A stretch of 64,000 bases of DNA, from contig NZ_JAIZDB010000037.1 in assembly GCF_029533155.1 (NCBI RefSeq), forward strand, positions 1-64,000. The letters run 5' to 3'. A program made the position numbers and the translations under genes. The DNA comes from Psychrobacillus antarcticus (GTDB taxonomy: Bacteria; Bacillota; Bacilli; Bacillales_A; Planococcaceae). Each line of letters opens with the position of its first letter. Position 1 is the stretch's first letter. Below, piece by piece: positions 31,167-40,242 of this stretch. The notes below the pieces were generated by a model that was not told where the DNA came from, did no database searches, and worked only from the letters and a program-made list of their open reading frames with translations.

Positions 31167-33877
31167 TTCCCAATCCCTACCTTTCTGGGTAATAATGTTG
31201 CTACTTGTATGACTGATGCATCTTCCCATACATATCGCATATTGTCATGACATGTAAAATACAGTAGTTGGTGTTCTTTTTGTAACTCTGCCACTAATTG
31301 TACCACTTGTTGCAGTCTGACACGATCGAAATGTACAAATGGATCATCCATGATAATTGGAAAAGGTGCTTTGCACTGTAATGAAACAGCTAGGGCAATA
31401 CGCAAGGAAATATATGCCTGCTCTTTAGTGGCTTGGCTGAGCTCCGCTATTTTAAAGCGCTGTCCAGATGATTTCACAGCTTCAAAGCTTCCTCCTGGTG
31501 ATAATATCATTTGTTCATATGAGTTGTTTGTAAGTAGCTGAAAATACCGCTGTGCATTTTCTAGTACTTCTGGAAGTCGCTCCTCTTTTAACTGCTTCAT
31601 CATCTGTTTAATCGATTCCACGACTATTTTTTGAGCAGCCCATTTTTTCACAAGTTCATGTAGTTCTGCTTTTTTCTGTTCGAGTAATTGCAATTGTTCA
31701 CTTTGCACTTCATCTTCTACTAGTTTCTTTGTTTGATAGGATAAAGATGCTTTTTCATCATTGTATACATTCCTCTGTTGTTGTAAGTGAAGTTGCTTGT
31801 CCTTACACTCGTCCTCAAATACATCATCAAAATCGTCCAAATTTATTTGTTTTCCGGCTATTTGCAAGTGAAGGTGGTGTAATTCCTTTTCAAGCTCCAC
31901 TTTTTGTTCATAGATAGAATATGCCTTATAATAATTGCTTTCCAGATCTACATTTGCCTCACGATACAAAATGTGGATTTGTTCGGTATAAGATTGTTGA
32001 AGTAATGATAGCTCCTGAAGTTTATTTTGGAGATCAGATAGCTTCGTTTCCTTATACTGTTGGTCTTCTGACTTTTTCTTTTCATTTAAGTAGAGCTCTC
32101 TTAATTGGTGAAATAGCATATCTTCCAAAAGATTTATAGGAGCTTTCTCCGCCGCTTGTTTGAACAACTCCTGTATTCGCAAACGTACTTCATAGAGCTT
32201 TGTCTCCATTTGATCCAGCTCAATTTGCTGTTCTTGAATAATGCGCAGACGCTTAAATAGTTCAGGCAATAGACTTGGTGATAATTGTTCACTTATATGA
32301 TAGCTATTTAAAAAGTCGTTTACTTGTTTTGAAATAGCTGTCTTGTTACTTTCTAACTCACCTATTTCTTGCTTCAATATAGAAATAGCTTGTTGTAATG
32401 ACTCGTGTTCCTTTTTCAATAAATCGGCATATGTTTGAACATCATTTGATTGGTTCCATGTATTCATCATCAGAGTAAAACCTGCATATACAATTCCACT
32501 AATGACAATAGCTGTAAGGGCAACCATCCAATTCGATTGAGTAATCCCAATGATAAGTCCGACTAGAACTATTGTTGCAATAATGCAGAACATTATGTTA
32601 TTCGCCTTTTGGCTGGAGGAGGATTTATTTACTCGTTTGGACTCAGTCAGTCTTTGCTGTTGTCCTAGGAGATCCTGTTCCTTCATCTGTAATAATCGTT
32701 TTTCCTGTTGTAGCTCTTGCTCTAAGTTTTTTTCTGTTTGAAGAATCGTAACTAGTTTGTCCTCTTGTTGTATTGAAACATCAGCTTGGACTATATGCGA
32801 CAAGCTTTTTTCCCAGTCTACTCCAACTAAAGCTAGCTGTTGCATTTGGCTTTGTAGTGTTTTACTTTGTTCCTCTTCTATTTGTATTCGTTTGGAACGA
32901 AGCTGATGCCATTCCGCTTCTCGATTTAGATAGGATAGTAATTCCTCTAGTTGTTGCGTTGTTAAGCTAGTTGCATCAATTGTTAAAGAATCCAACTCTT
33001 TTTTCAACTGTTCCATTTCTATTTGATTACGATTCAATTTGTCTTTTATTAGCTCAAATCGACGGATGCCATCTGAGGGGAAAAGTTGGTGTTTTACTAA
33101 GTCTAGCTCCTGATTTAATGTGGATTCTTTTTCTTTTAATGGTTTCAGTTGTTTCCATTCTAAATAACGTTGTAACTGTATAGAAATATCTTTCTCTTGT
33201 TGATCTAGTTCCACCACAATTGTTTCAAGCTCGTTAAGACGTCTAATGGATGGTTCATATTTCTCTACTTCCTCTAGCTGATGCTTGTAGGTAGTTTCTA
33301 ATTCACGTAGCTCTTCTATTTTTTGATTGATAAGAGGCTTCCTACCAGTGGGCTTAAATAGCTCGCCCATATCTTTTATAAATTGATTTTCGACGACCGC
33401 TAATGTATCCATCCCAGTCGTTCCAGAAGATAATAACGTTCTCGTTAGCTCCTCTTCTGTCATTTTCTCGAAGCCCTGTAGCTGAAGCAATGAAAAAGAG
33501 AAAATAGCTTCAAAATCTGCGCGGGAATACGAGTGTAGTAGACTCGTCAGCTCCCTTTCCCCTCCACGACTACCGTCTGAATAATATACCGTAACTTCTC
33601 CACTTGCTTTTCCTTTAACTCGTTCAATTGTTACGGGCTGACCTTGGTCATCAATAAGGTGAATTTTACCTCCGTATGTAGCATTACTTTTAGGCTCATA
33701 GCGAAGTAACTGCGCATTTCTTTGCGGAAATCCAAATAAAATATGCAGGATGAACTGTTGGATTGTAGTCTTTCCTGCTTCGTTTTCACCGAAGACCACG
33801 TTTATACCGTTATTCAAATCGATTTCAACATTCTCATGCTTTCCAAAGCCATATATATGAAGCTTTACAAGTTTCAA
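31163..33877 (-). CDS. yhaN: SbcC/Rad50-like ATPase YhaN
   Basis: A 904-residue SMC-like ATPase. Walker [16 protein letters not shown] at about 28-42, long coiled coils at about 180-400 and 480-800, and the C-terminal lobe with [32 protein letters not shown] (signature region) and Walker [13 protein letters not shown]. Near 425-465 two adjacent membrane-like segments ([36 protein letters not shown]) sit in place of the usual zinc hook, so the coiled-coil apex is probably in the membrane. Works with YhaO in DNA end processing or repair. TTG start after GGGGGAG; overlaps yhaO by four bases. Confidence 0.93.
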   Translation of the reverse strand: MKLVKLHIYGFGKHENVEIDLNNGINVVFGENEAGKTTIQQFILHILFGFPQRNAQLLRYEPKSNATYGGKIHLIDDQGQPVTIERVKGKASGEVTVYYSDGSRGGERELTSLLHSYSRADFEAIFSFSLLQLQGFEKMTEEELTRTLLSSGTTGMDTLAVVENQFIKDMGELFKPTGRKPLINQKIEELRELETTYKHQLEEVEKYEPSIRRLNELETIVVELDQQEKDISIQLQRYLEWKQLKPLKEKESTLNQELDLVKHQLFPSDGIRRFELIKDKLNRNQIEMEQLKKELDSLTIDATSLTTQQLEELLSYLNREAEWHQLRSKRIQIEEEQSKTLQSQMQQLALVGVDWEKSLSHIVQADVSIQQEDKLVTILQTEKNLEQELQQEKRLLQMKEQDLLGQQQRLTESKRVNKSSSSQKANNIMFCIIATIVLVGLIIGITQSNWMVALTAIVISGIVYAGFTLMMNTWNQSNDVQTYADLLKKEHESLQQAISILKQEIGELESNKTAISKQVNDFLNSYHISEQLSPSLLPELFKRLRIIQEQQIELDQMETKLYEVRLRIQELFKQAAEKAPINLLEDMLFHQLRELYLNEKKKSEDQQYKETKLSDLQNKLQELSLLQQSYTEQIHILYREANVDLESNYYKAYSIYEQKVELEKELHHLHLQIAGKQINLDDFDDVFEDECKDKQLHLQQQRNVYNDEKASLSYQTKKLVEDEVQSEQLQLLEQKKAELHELVKKWAAQKIVVESIKQMMKQLKEERLPEVLENAQRYFQLLTNNSYEQMILSPGGSFEAVKSSGQRFKIAELSQATKEQAYISLRIALAVSLQCKAPFPIIMDDPFVHFDRVRLQQVVQLVAELQKEHQLLYFTCHDNMRYVWEDASVIQVATLLPRKVGIGK

Positions 33878-35085
33878 TCGATACTCCCCCTTGGCGTGGC
33901 ATTTGAAACTACCAATTTTGCTTCTTTTAGGACTTCTTCGATAAAGTCTTGGTTAATGGGCTGTAAATATCTACTCCCCTTAGGATGCTGATAAAGTTCC
34001 TTTAAAGCGAGCTTCCATTCCGAAGTATCCCAATCATTTAAAGCAGATAGCAGCAAAGTAGTTTCTGTGCTCTGCTCAATTGGAAATTCTATATGTAATT
34101 CTTTTATTATTAAAAAGTTGTTTGCTTGTTCTAGACTCTCCTGAATCAATAATAGCCATTCATCTTTATTAGTCGACTGTAATAGTTCAATGGTTTCCTC
34201 TGTTATTGCATTTATTGTTAGAACAATGATCGCTTTTCCATTTTTTTGACTGTAGCTTATCAATTCATTTTCAATATATGTGATTAATTCATTCGCATGG
34301 ATCATACCAACACACTCTATGAAAAGCTCGTCATAAATAAAAGCAGCTGAGGGGACAAATTGGAGCTCTGCTTTATTGTTAACTAGCGAAACTTCGTAAA
34401 ATCCTTTTACGCCTCTTTCGTTACGATGCCTGCTTTGAGTATTTCCGGGATAAACAATTGGCGGGTCTGAATGGAGAATTTGGCGCTTATGTATATGACC
34501 GAGCGCCCAATATTGATAGCCTTTTTCTAGTAAATCATTTTTTCTAAATGGCGCGTACACATCATGCTCATTGTTTCCTTCTAAGCTACCATGAAGCATC
34601 CCAATATGTATATCATTGTGTTTTGCAATGGGATAGTGGCTATGCATAGGTTCTAAAATATGACGCTCCTTATAACTAAACCCTGTTATATTCACTTTTT
34701 CTTCACTTATAAGGAGTGTTTTAGTTTCTACTTTGTCACCGAATATATGAACGTTTTCAGGCAGCTGAAAACGAACCCAATTACCGCTTAAATGATCGTG
34801 ATTTCCATGGCATATTAAAACTGGAATATTTTCTACATGCAGAGCTTCCATTCCTTTTTGAAATAAATACTGCGCACGAAGACTACGATTTTCCCCATCA
34901 TAAATATCACCAACTATTAAAACGAAGTCTGGTTTACTTTCAACTGCGTAATTAATCATGTTTTGAAACGCTTGAAAAGTACTCTCCCGTATATCTTTCC
35001 AACGACTTTTAGGAATAGAGGAGATACCTTTAAAAGGGCTGTCCAAATGTAAATCTGCCACATGTAGAAAACTTATTCTTGCCAT
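33874..35085 (-). CDS. yhaO: SbcD/Mre11-like metallophosphoesterase YhaO
   Basis: A 403-residue nuclease partner of YhaN. Metal-binding motifs of calcineurin-type phosphoesterases are in order: FLHVADLHLDSPF (D-x-H), LIVGDIYDGENR (GDxxD-like), ICHGNHDHLSG (GNHD), GMLHGSL, and YWALGHIHKRQIL (GHxH). The C-terminal third is a helical/beta capping domain that contacts the ATPase. The ATG at 35085 is 8 bases after GAGG; the upstream GTG overlaps it. First gene of the operon. Confidence 0.94.
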   Translation of the reverse strand: MARISFLHVADLHLDSPFKGISSIPKSRWKDIRESTFQAFQNMINYAVESKPDFVLIVGDIYDGENRSLRAQYLFQKGMEALHVENIPVLICHGNHDHLSGNWVRFQLPENVHIFGDKVETKTLLISEEKVNITGFSYKERHILEPMHSHYPIAKHNDIHIGMLHGSLEGNNEHDVYAPFRKNDLLEKGYQYWALGHIHKRQILHSDPPIVYPGNTQSRHRNERGVKGFYEVSLVNNKAELQFVPSAAFIYDELFIECVGMIHANELITYIENELISYSQKNGKAIIVLTINAITEETIELLQSTNKDEWLLLIQESLEQANNFLIIKELHIEFPIEQSTETTLLLSALNDWDTSEWKLALKELYQHPKGSRYLQPINQDFIEEVLKEAKLVVSNATPRGSID

Positions 35086-35138
35086 CCAGTACACCTCGTT
35101 CTAAAATAGAATATTTGTTCTTATTTTACCATAAAGAA

Positions 35139-35170
35139 AAGACTGTATACAACTAAATGTGTACAGTCTT
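35139..35170 (-). terminator. terminator of the Xre/membrane-protein pair
   Basis: AAGACTGTA and TACAGTCTT arms (35139-35147, 35162-35170) with TTTTCTTT following on the minus strand, 13 bases past the stop. Confidence 0.75.
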
Positions 35171-35182
35171 CTACTCCCCTTC

Positions 35183-35494
35183 TTAGTTATCTTGATTCGC
35201 TACAAATGCTCCGATTGTATAGGAAAGCATATGAACGACCCAAAGACCGGTTAGTAAGAAAAAGGTCAGCCCAGGTCCCTCCATTATTATGACAATCATC
35301 CAGACAACTAAGATTGCAATAGTCGTCGCTATCCATGAATAGGATCGTGCTTTTTCATGAATTCTATTGTATCGTTCATCAAACCATCTCTTTTTCTTGC
35401 CGATTTTCCGATTGATCAAAAAAACTATACCTATTATTACAATTGCTAGTGGTAGCCCGATTAAAAATGTAAATAAATCAAATTTTTCATACAT
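35183..35494 (-). CDS. small membrane protein paired with Xre regulator
   Basis: A 103-residue membrane protein with three hydrophobic segments (TFLIGLPLAIVIIGIVFLI, SWIATTIAILVVWMIVII, TFFLLTGLWVVHMLSYTIGAF) and a basic stretch RKIGKKKRWFDERYNRIHEKARSY resembling DUF3796-type proteins. The ATG at 35494 follows GAGGAGG. It overlaps the helix-turn-helix gene by 8 bases. Such pairs are common in Bacillales, where the regulator controls the membrane protein; function unknown. Confidence 0.78.
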   Translation of the reverse strand: MYEKFDLFTFLIGLPLAIVIIGIVFLINRKIGKKKRWFDERYNRIHEKARSYSWIATTIAILVVWMIVIIMEGPGLTFFLLTGLWVVHMLSYTIGAFVANQDN

Positions 35495-35696
35495 CTTTGT
35501 CTTCCTCCTCGTAAATGAATAAATCCTCAATCGTACATGTAAAAAGTCTGGATAACTTAAAAGCCAAATTAATCGATGGATTGTATTTTCCTTTTTCTAA
35601 CGATATTATTGTTTGTCTGGATACATCTAGTTTTTCTGAAAGTTCGTCCTGTGTCATGCCAAATGCCATCCGTTTATCTCGAACGTAATTTTTCAA
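35487..35696 (-). CDS. Xre family helix-turn-helix regulator, 69 aa
   Basis: A 69-residue Cro/CI-type DNA-binding protein. The five-helix HTH spans almost the whole length: RDKRMAFGMTQDELSEKLDVSRQTIISLEKGKYNPSINLAFKLSRLFTCTIEDLF. TTG start, with AAGGAGGGG 5 bases before it. Two adjacent 16-base palindromes just upstream (35713-35744) overlap its promoter and are the likely binding sites, so it probably represses itself and the following membrane protein gene. Confidence 0.92.
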   Translation of the reverse strand: MKNYVRDKRMAFGMTQDELSEKLDVSRQTIISLEKGKYNPSINLAFKLSRLFTCTIEDLFIYEEEDKDV

Positions 35697-35712
35697 CTTG
35701 CCCCTCCTTCTT

Positions 35713-35744
35713 GTAAAGTTAGCTTTACGTAAAGTTTACTTTAC
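35713..35744. promoter_or_regulatory. tandem palindromic operators of the Xre regulator
   Basis: Two abutting palindromes: GTAAAGTTAGCTTTAC (35713-35728) and GTAAAGTTTACTTTAC (35729-35744). A minus-strand promoter TTGACA (35762-35757) with an 18-base spacer places its -10 (TAAACT, 35738-35733) inside the second palindrome. Confidence 0.75.
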
Positions 35745-35774
35745 TTTATACCACATTGTCAAGCAAGCTTTACA

Positions 35775-35803
35775 TTTAGTTTTCATAATTTTTTGTGTAT
35801 AAT
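35775..35803 (+). promoter_or_regulatory. possible promoter of the YhzD-like gene
   Basis: TTTAGT (35775-35780) and TATAAT (35798-35803) separated by 17 bases, ending 33 bases before the start codon. Confidence 0.5.
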
Positions 35804-35835
35804 ATATAGTAGAATAATGAAGGGGTGTTTGACTC

Positions 35836-36021
35836 ATGAAACCATACCGATTTACTGCATTTGAATCAACTGGGGAACTAATTTTAGAGGAAACTTGGAA
35901 GTATGAAAATGACGAAGAAGCAAAGCAAAAAGGTGAGGCTGTTATTGAAGAAAAAGGCTTTGCCAATAAAACTCATCGTTTGGTAAATAGCTCTGGGAAG
36001 CTAGTTTTATTTCATGTATAG
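35836..36021 (+). CDS. yhzD: YhzD-like small protein, 61 aa
   Basis: A 61-residue soluble protein that reads like the YhzD family: YRFTAFESTGELILEETWKYENDEEAKQKGEAVIEEKG and a final HRLVNSSGKLVLFH. It has a likely beta-alpha-beta-beta fold. GAAGGGGTG precedes the ATG. Divergent from the Xre pair. Function unknown. A CCGGGC hairpin follows directly and may serve as terminator. Confidence 0.8.
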   Translation: MKPYRFTAFESTGELILEETWKYENDEEAKQKGEAVIEEKGFANKTHRLVNSSGKLVLFHV

Positions 36022-36026
36022 AATGA

Positions 36027-36716
36027 TAAGAAAAACCGGGCAGAAAAACGCCCGGTCTTCTAAAAAGAATAATGTAGATATGAAATTGATTTCCGCTCCG
36101 AGCGGACGCGTTCCGTGGGCACGGCTTCAGCCGCTTCCCTCGCTTACGCTCAGTCCAGGGTCTTCAGCTCGCGCTGTTCCCACTGGAGTCGCCGCTCTGC
36201 GCTCCAATCAATTAAATCCACTTTATATAAGCGGATAATTGGCTATAAAACCACTTAAATATACAATATAGATGTTTCATCTTAAAATATGTAAGGCTGA
36301 AAGGGACTCATATCAAAGAAAATCCACTTTCTACATTCTACGTTATAGCATAATATCTCTAATTCATCAGACTGTTTTATCCCTATATTAACTTTTATTT
36401 CTATTATCGTCTGAGCGAGAGGCTATGCTAAATCTTTAAGTACAGTACTACTCACTTAATTGATTGAAGTGAAGGGTGGCGACTTCTGCGGGATGAGTGA
36501 GACAGATGAGATATCACAGCGACGCGTGTGCTGTGGTGATAGCTCATCGCTCACCCCGCGAAGGCCAACAGGATGTTGGTCACGAAGGCGTTGCCACACG
36601 ATGTGGCGCACTTAGCCTTTGTACCCCACCTGAAACGCAAATCAGTAGTATCATTCATGCATTAAAAGTCCTGTAAAAACAAAGTTCATGCTGTATTTTT
36701 ATATACTTTCTTATCT
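36027..36716. repeat. composite intergenic repeat, copy 1
   Basis: Starts with the ACCGGGC-GCCCGGT hairpin. Then an inverted copy of the GC-rich module (TTGATTTCCGCTCCGAGCGG ... GTCGCCGCTCTGCGCTCCAATCAA, about 36088-36213), an AT-rich body with a TTTTATCCCTATATTAACTT stretch, and a direct GC-rich module (ATTGATTGAAGTG ... CGCAAATCAGTAGTAT, 36460-36652) that holds extra hairpins GGCCAACAGGATGTTGGTC and GCCACACGATGTGGC. No gene found. Confidence 0.8.
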
Positions 36717-37685
36717 TTTAAGAAAAACCGGACAGAAAACGCCAGGTCCTTTAGGATCTAAACCTGTTTCAACTGTTTTCGAAGGGCTTTGGACAGACTT
36801 ATTGCTATATAATTACCGTTTGATTTTTTAAAGATGCTGGTCGTGATTGAAGTCACGACCAGCATCTTTTTTTCTCTAATATATGGCTATTGACAGTCCG
36901 TCGCCCTTCTACAACTTTTAGAAACGGGTTAGTTCATTTTTTGGGTAACTAGAGAAAAGATACTATCCTAATAATTGAGGATAGATGATGACAGTCTAAG
37001 TACGCGACATCTTGTCGCAACGACTGCCTGACCCGCGTCGTGCGGGCCTGAAGATGCAATTTCGTTCGCTATTTCGCTCCTTTATTTGGTAGACACTTAC
37101 TATTTTTCCTAATTTCCACTAGTAAAAAAGAAAATCTACTATCTTCATCCATCCTTACACAATTTCATTCCTACATTCAACAGACGGTTTTATCCCCACA
37201 TTAACTCGGACTACTCTTCTTATCTAAGCGAGAGTCTATGCTATATCTCCTAGTTGAGTACTACTCATTTAATTGATTGGAGTGAAAGTGGCGACTCCTG
37301 TGGGAACAGCAAATGTTTTCTGCACCGATAGCGAAGCGACAGGTGCACGAGCTGAAAGCCCCGCAGGAAAGACGTTGGTCAAACTTTATTTGACCAACGT
37401 CTTTGCGACGAGTAACCGCAGGAGCATATGTTTTCGTAGTGACGAGGAGATTGAAGCCGTGCCACGGAGGCCAACAGGATGTTGGTCACAAAGGCGTTGA
37501 GGCCCACAGGAGGTGGGTTATGCAATCGTTGCCGCAGGACGCGGCAAACTTAGATTGCCTTCCTTTTACGACGTGGCGTTCCTATCCTTTGTCCTCCACT
37601 GAAACGCAAATCAGTAGTATCAATCATTCTTAAAAGCCCTGTAAAACTGGTGTTCATGCTGTATTTTTATATACTTTCTTATCTT
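36717..37685. repeat. composite intergenic repeat, copy 2
   Basis: Begins AAGAAAAACCGGACAG, continues with GTTTTCGAAGGGCTTTGGAC, a GATGCTGGTCGTGA terminator hairpin (36833-36866), the AT-rich body, and the GC-rich module starting ATTGATTGGAGTG at 37270. The module carries nested hairpins: AAAGACGTTGGTCAAA with complement, GGCCAACAGGATGTTGGTC, GGCCCACAGGAGGTGGGTT and TGCCGCAGGACGCGGCA. Bases 37265-37475 are almost identical to 51995-52205. Open frames here are spurious. Confidence 0.85.
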
Positions 37686-37690
37686 TTAAA

Positions 37691-37725
37691 AAGGACTTAG
37701 CCAGTTAGTGGCTAAGTCCTTTTTT
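37691..37725 (-). terminator. terminator of second prsA-like gene
   Basis: AAGGACTTAGCCA and complement with a 5-base loop; T-runs on both strands. It lies 40 bases past the stop on the minus strand, directly after repeat copy 2. Confidence 0.82.
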
Positions 37726-37764
37726 GTTATTTTTCATCCTAGGTCCGATAGGCTTCAATAGTGC

Positions 37765-38655
37765 TCATTTTTTCGATAAGCTGTTATCTATTTCATATTC
37801 TGTAAACTTTTCAGTAAGCCAGCTAGAATATTCTTCATTAATGCGAATTTCTAGTAAATTATTATATACTTCTTCTTTCACATCTTCAAACACTGCTTCT
37901 TTTGCATCCTTTTTACCAGTTACTTTTATGATATGGAATCCATATTCTGATTCAACGGGCTCACTCACTTCATCTATATTCATTTTAAAGGCTACATTTT
38001 CAAACTCCTCTACCATTTCACCTGTTCCAAAGTATCCTAAACTCCCTCCATCAGTACTTGATGATGTATCTGTTGAATACTCTTTGGCAAGTTCTGCAAA
38101 ATCACCACCGTCATTCAATTTAGTTTTCACTTCTTTTGCCGTAGCCTCATCTGCAACTAATATATGGCTCGCTTCCACTTGTTCTGTTTGTGCAAAGGTT
38201 GTCTTGTTTTCTTCGAAATAAGTGGTTAATTCTTCGTCTGAAATATCCACTACTTTTTCCATTACTTTCGTCTGTAATTGATGAGTAGAAATATCTTTTA
38301 TCAGCGCTTCTTCTTCTACATTATTTGCTTCTAGGACACCCTCGTATTCCTCTTGACCACCATAAGATTCTATTAGCTCCGTCAACTCTGCTTGAATATC
38401 TTTCTCTGTAATAGTTATCCCTTCACTTTTAGCTTCCATTTCGAAAATTTTATTAGTGATTAAAGTGTCTAAGGCATCTGTACCATATTGTGTCATGAGA
38501 GTTTCTGTTAATTCTTCTTGAGAGATTTCTACCCCATTTACAGTTGCTACAGTTTCTTTAATAGTTTTGTCCTCCGCAGAACAACCAGCTAGTATTACTG
38601 TCAAAGCAATCGGTAACGCAAATATCTTTATTGATTTATAAAAAAGTAGATTCAT
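37765..38655 (-). CDS. second PrsA-like foldase lipoprotein
   Basis: A 296-residue parvulin-type peptidyl-prolyl isomerase lipoprotein. Signal peptide ends in lipobox VILAGC. An N-terminal SurA-like part begins VATVNGVEISQEELTETLM; the parvulin domain is at about 160-252 (EASHILVADEATAKEV, GGSLGYFGTGEMVEEFENVAFKM, YGFHIIKVTG). It is a paralogue of the prsA at 29165, with about the same architecture but a different tail. It probably assists folding of particular exported proteins. GAGGAAG precedes the ATG. It lies downstream of a two-component system but has its own gap of 175 bases. Confidence 0.9.
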   Translation of the reverse strand: MNLLFYKSIKIFALPIALTVILAGCSAEDKTIKETVATVNGVEISQEELTETLMTQYGTDALDTLITNKIFEMEAKSEGITITEKDIQAELTELIESYGGQEEYEGVLEANNVEEEALIKDISTHQLQTKVMEKVVDISDEELTTYFEENKTTFAQTEQVEASHILVADEATAKEVKTKLNDGGDFAELAKEYSTDTSSSTDGGSLGYFGTGEMVEEFENVAFKMNIDEVSEPVESEYGFHIIKVTGKKDAKEAVFEDVKEEVYNNLLEIRINEEYSSWLTEKFTEYEIDNSLSKK

Positions 38656-38810
38656 CTGTATCTTCCTCTCATTATCATACTTTTACCTTTAGTTACACTT
38701 TAATCTTTCAATGTGTCAGTTAGATGTCAAAGTTTGTTTAGTAGAGGTACTTTTCTGCCACAGAGCCTAGGCAACGCAGATTCTTGGAAAAGTAAGTATG
38801 CAACAAAAAA

Positions 38811-38839
38811 AGAAGGTAACCGAATTTGGTTAACCTTCT
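38811..38839 (-). terminator. terminator overlapping the histidine kinase stop
   Basis: AGAAGGTAACC and GGTTAACCTTCT arms; the kinase stop codon lies in the 3' part on the plus map. On the minus strand TTTTTTT follows. Confidence 0.8.
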
Positions 38840-40242
38840 TTTCGTATTAGCAATTCAAAACATGTACCCTCTTCTGTGCTCTCTATTAAATTCAAATTCC
38901 CTTTTATCGATTGTGCCATCATTTTACTGAGGGGTAATCCTAATCCAAGTCCCCGAATACCGTACTTTTTCTTTTCTCCTCTAAAGAACCGTTCGAATAT
39001 GAAAGCTTGCTCTTCAGGTGGTATACCTGAGCCCGAATCTTTTACGATTACAGACACGTACGCTCCCTTTTCTGAAAGCGATATAGTTATTTCACCAATT
39101 CCTGAAATTGCTTGTTCGGCGTTTGTTAGTAAATTGGTCATTATTTGTTGTAAACGAACTAAATCTGCAGAAATTATTACTTTTTTATGAAGTAAATTTA
39201 TTTTGGTCACTATGTCTGGTTGCTCCTGTACGGCTTTCCACTGTGCAATTAAATCCTTCATAAAGTTATCAATATCTAGCTGAGAGATATTCACTGGTAC
39301 TGCATCTACCGCAAAGGAGTTGAATGCTAGTAAATCACCGACCATTGTTTTCATCTTGGTTGTTTCAACGAGGGCCATTCGGATAAATTGCTCCGCTTCT
39401 TGCCCAGTAACAACATCATCATTTACGGCTTGCAACAATCCACTAATCGATGTTACTGGTGTTTTCAGTTCATGGGTAACACCTGCTAATAATTCAGTTC
39501 TTGTTTTTTCTAATTGCTCCAACCTGCCAGCCATCTGTTTAAATGAAGAAACAAGTTCATACAATTCTTTTTCCTTAATATGATCCGATAAACTGATTTC
39601 ATAGTTACCACTTTGTACTTGCTTAGCTGCTTCAGCTACTTGTTTTATCGGAAGAGCTAATCTTCTCGACAAAAAATATATAGCCCCCCAGCCGAATATG
39701 GCTAGTCCAACTATTAATATTGCTAGCTGACTATATTCTTGTTTTACCGTAGTTAATTTATCTTTTGACTCAACCATCATTACCCAACCCACAAGCTCAT
39801 CATCTATCTCAATTTTCTTTTTTACTGCATAATACTTTTTGTTATTAACTGCGGAAGTGAATGTTTCAACTTCTTCTTTTCCATTTACTAATTGACTATA
39901 TGCATTTCCATTTTCTTGTTCCAGTGGTAAATTGCTTGATATTACTTCTCCATCGGTATTGAGGATATACATTGTTGGGTTTATATGTTGAACCCGGAAA
40001 CGATCTTCAGCAAAATTAGGTACTCTTTCACTTGGTGGGACTCCTGGAATACTAACATCCGTAATCCGATTCACCATCTCTTCAGCCATAAACTCCATCA
40101 GCTGTAGACGATTTTCGAGAGTTGAATGTCTTATCCATAATGCCGAAAAGAAAGAGATTATTAGCAGACCTATGAGTAAGGTAAATAAATATCGACTCGT
40201 CCAATACGATAACAGGGTGACTCTTTTATTTTTGATGAACAT
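38830..40242 (-). CDS. sensor histidine kinase next to VTC/DUF4956 cluster
   Basis: A 470-residue membrane kinase: membrane segment about 18-37, external PAS-like domain about 38-172 (PTMYILNTDGEVISSNLP), second membrane segment 173-192, HAMP, HisKA His257 (GVTHELKTPVTSISG), and HATPase_c (NLLTNAEQAIS, VKDSGSGIPPEEQ, IRGLGLGLPLSKM). The ATG at 40242 overlaps the regulator gene by 17 bases; the longer open frame upstream has no start site. Signal unknown. It lies downstream of the polyphosphate-polymerase-like triad, which it may control. Confidence 0.92.
   Translation of the reverse strand: MFIKNKRVTLLSYWTSRYLFTLLIGLLIISFFSALWIRHSTLENRLQLMEFMAEEMVNRITDVSIPGVPPSERVPNFAEDRFRVQHINPTMYILNTDGEVISSNLPLEQENGNAYSQLVNGKEEVETFTSAVNNKKYYAVKKKIEIDDELVGWVMMVESKDKLTTVKQEYSQLAILIVGLAIFGWGAIYFLSRRLALPIKQVAEAAKQVQSGNYEISLSDHIKEKELYELVSSFKQMAGRLEQLEKTRTELLAGVTHELKTPVTSISGLLQAVNDDVVTGQEAEQFIRMALVETTKMKTMVGDLLAFNSFAVDAVPVNISQLDIDNFMKDLIAQWKAVQEQPDIVTKINLLHKKVIISADLVRLQQIMTNLLTNAEQAISGIGEITISLSEKGAYVSVIVKDSGSGIPPEEQAFIFERFFRGEKKKYGIRGLGLGLPLSKMMAQSIKGNLNLIESTEEGTCFELLIRKEG

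Noticed and set aside
37273-37633. Frames of 75-80 codons in the repeats, with twins at 52003-52212 and 46615
   Set aside because: They occur only inside the GC-rich repeat modules, on either strand, and no protein-like conservation is seen.
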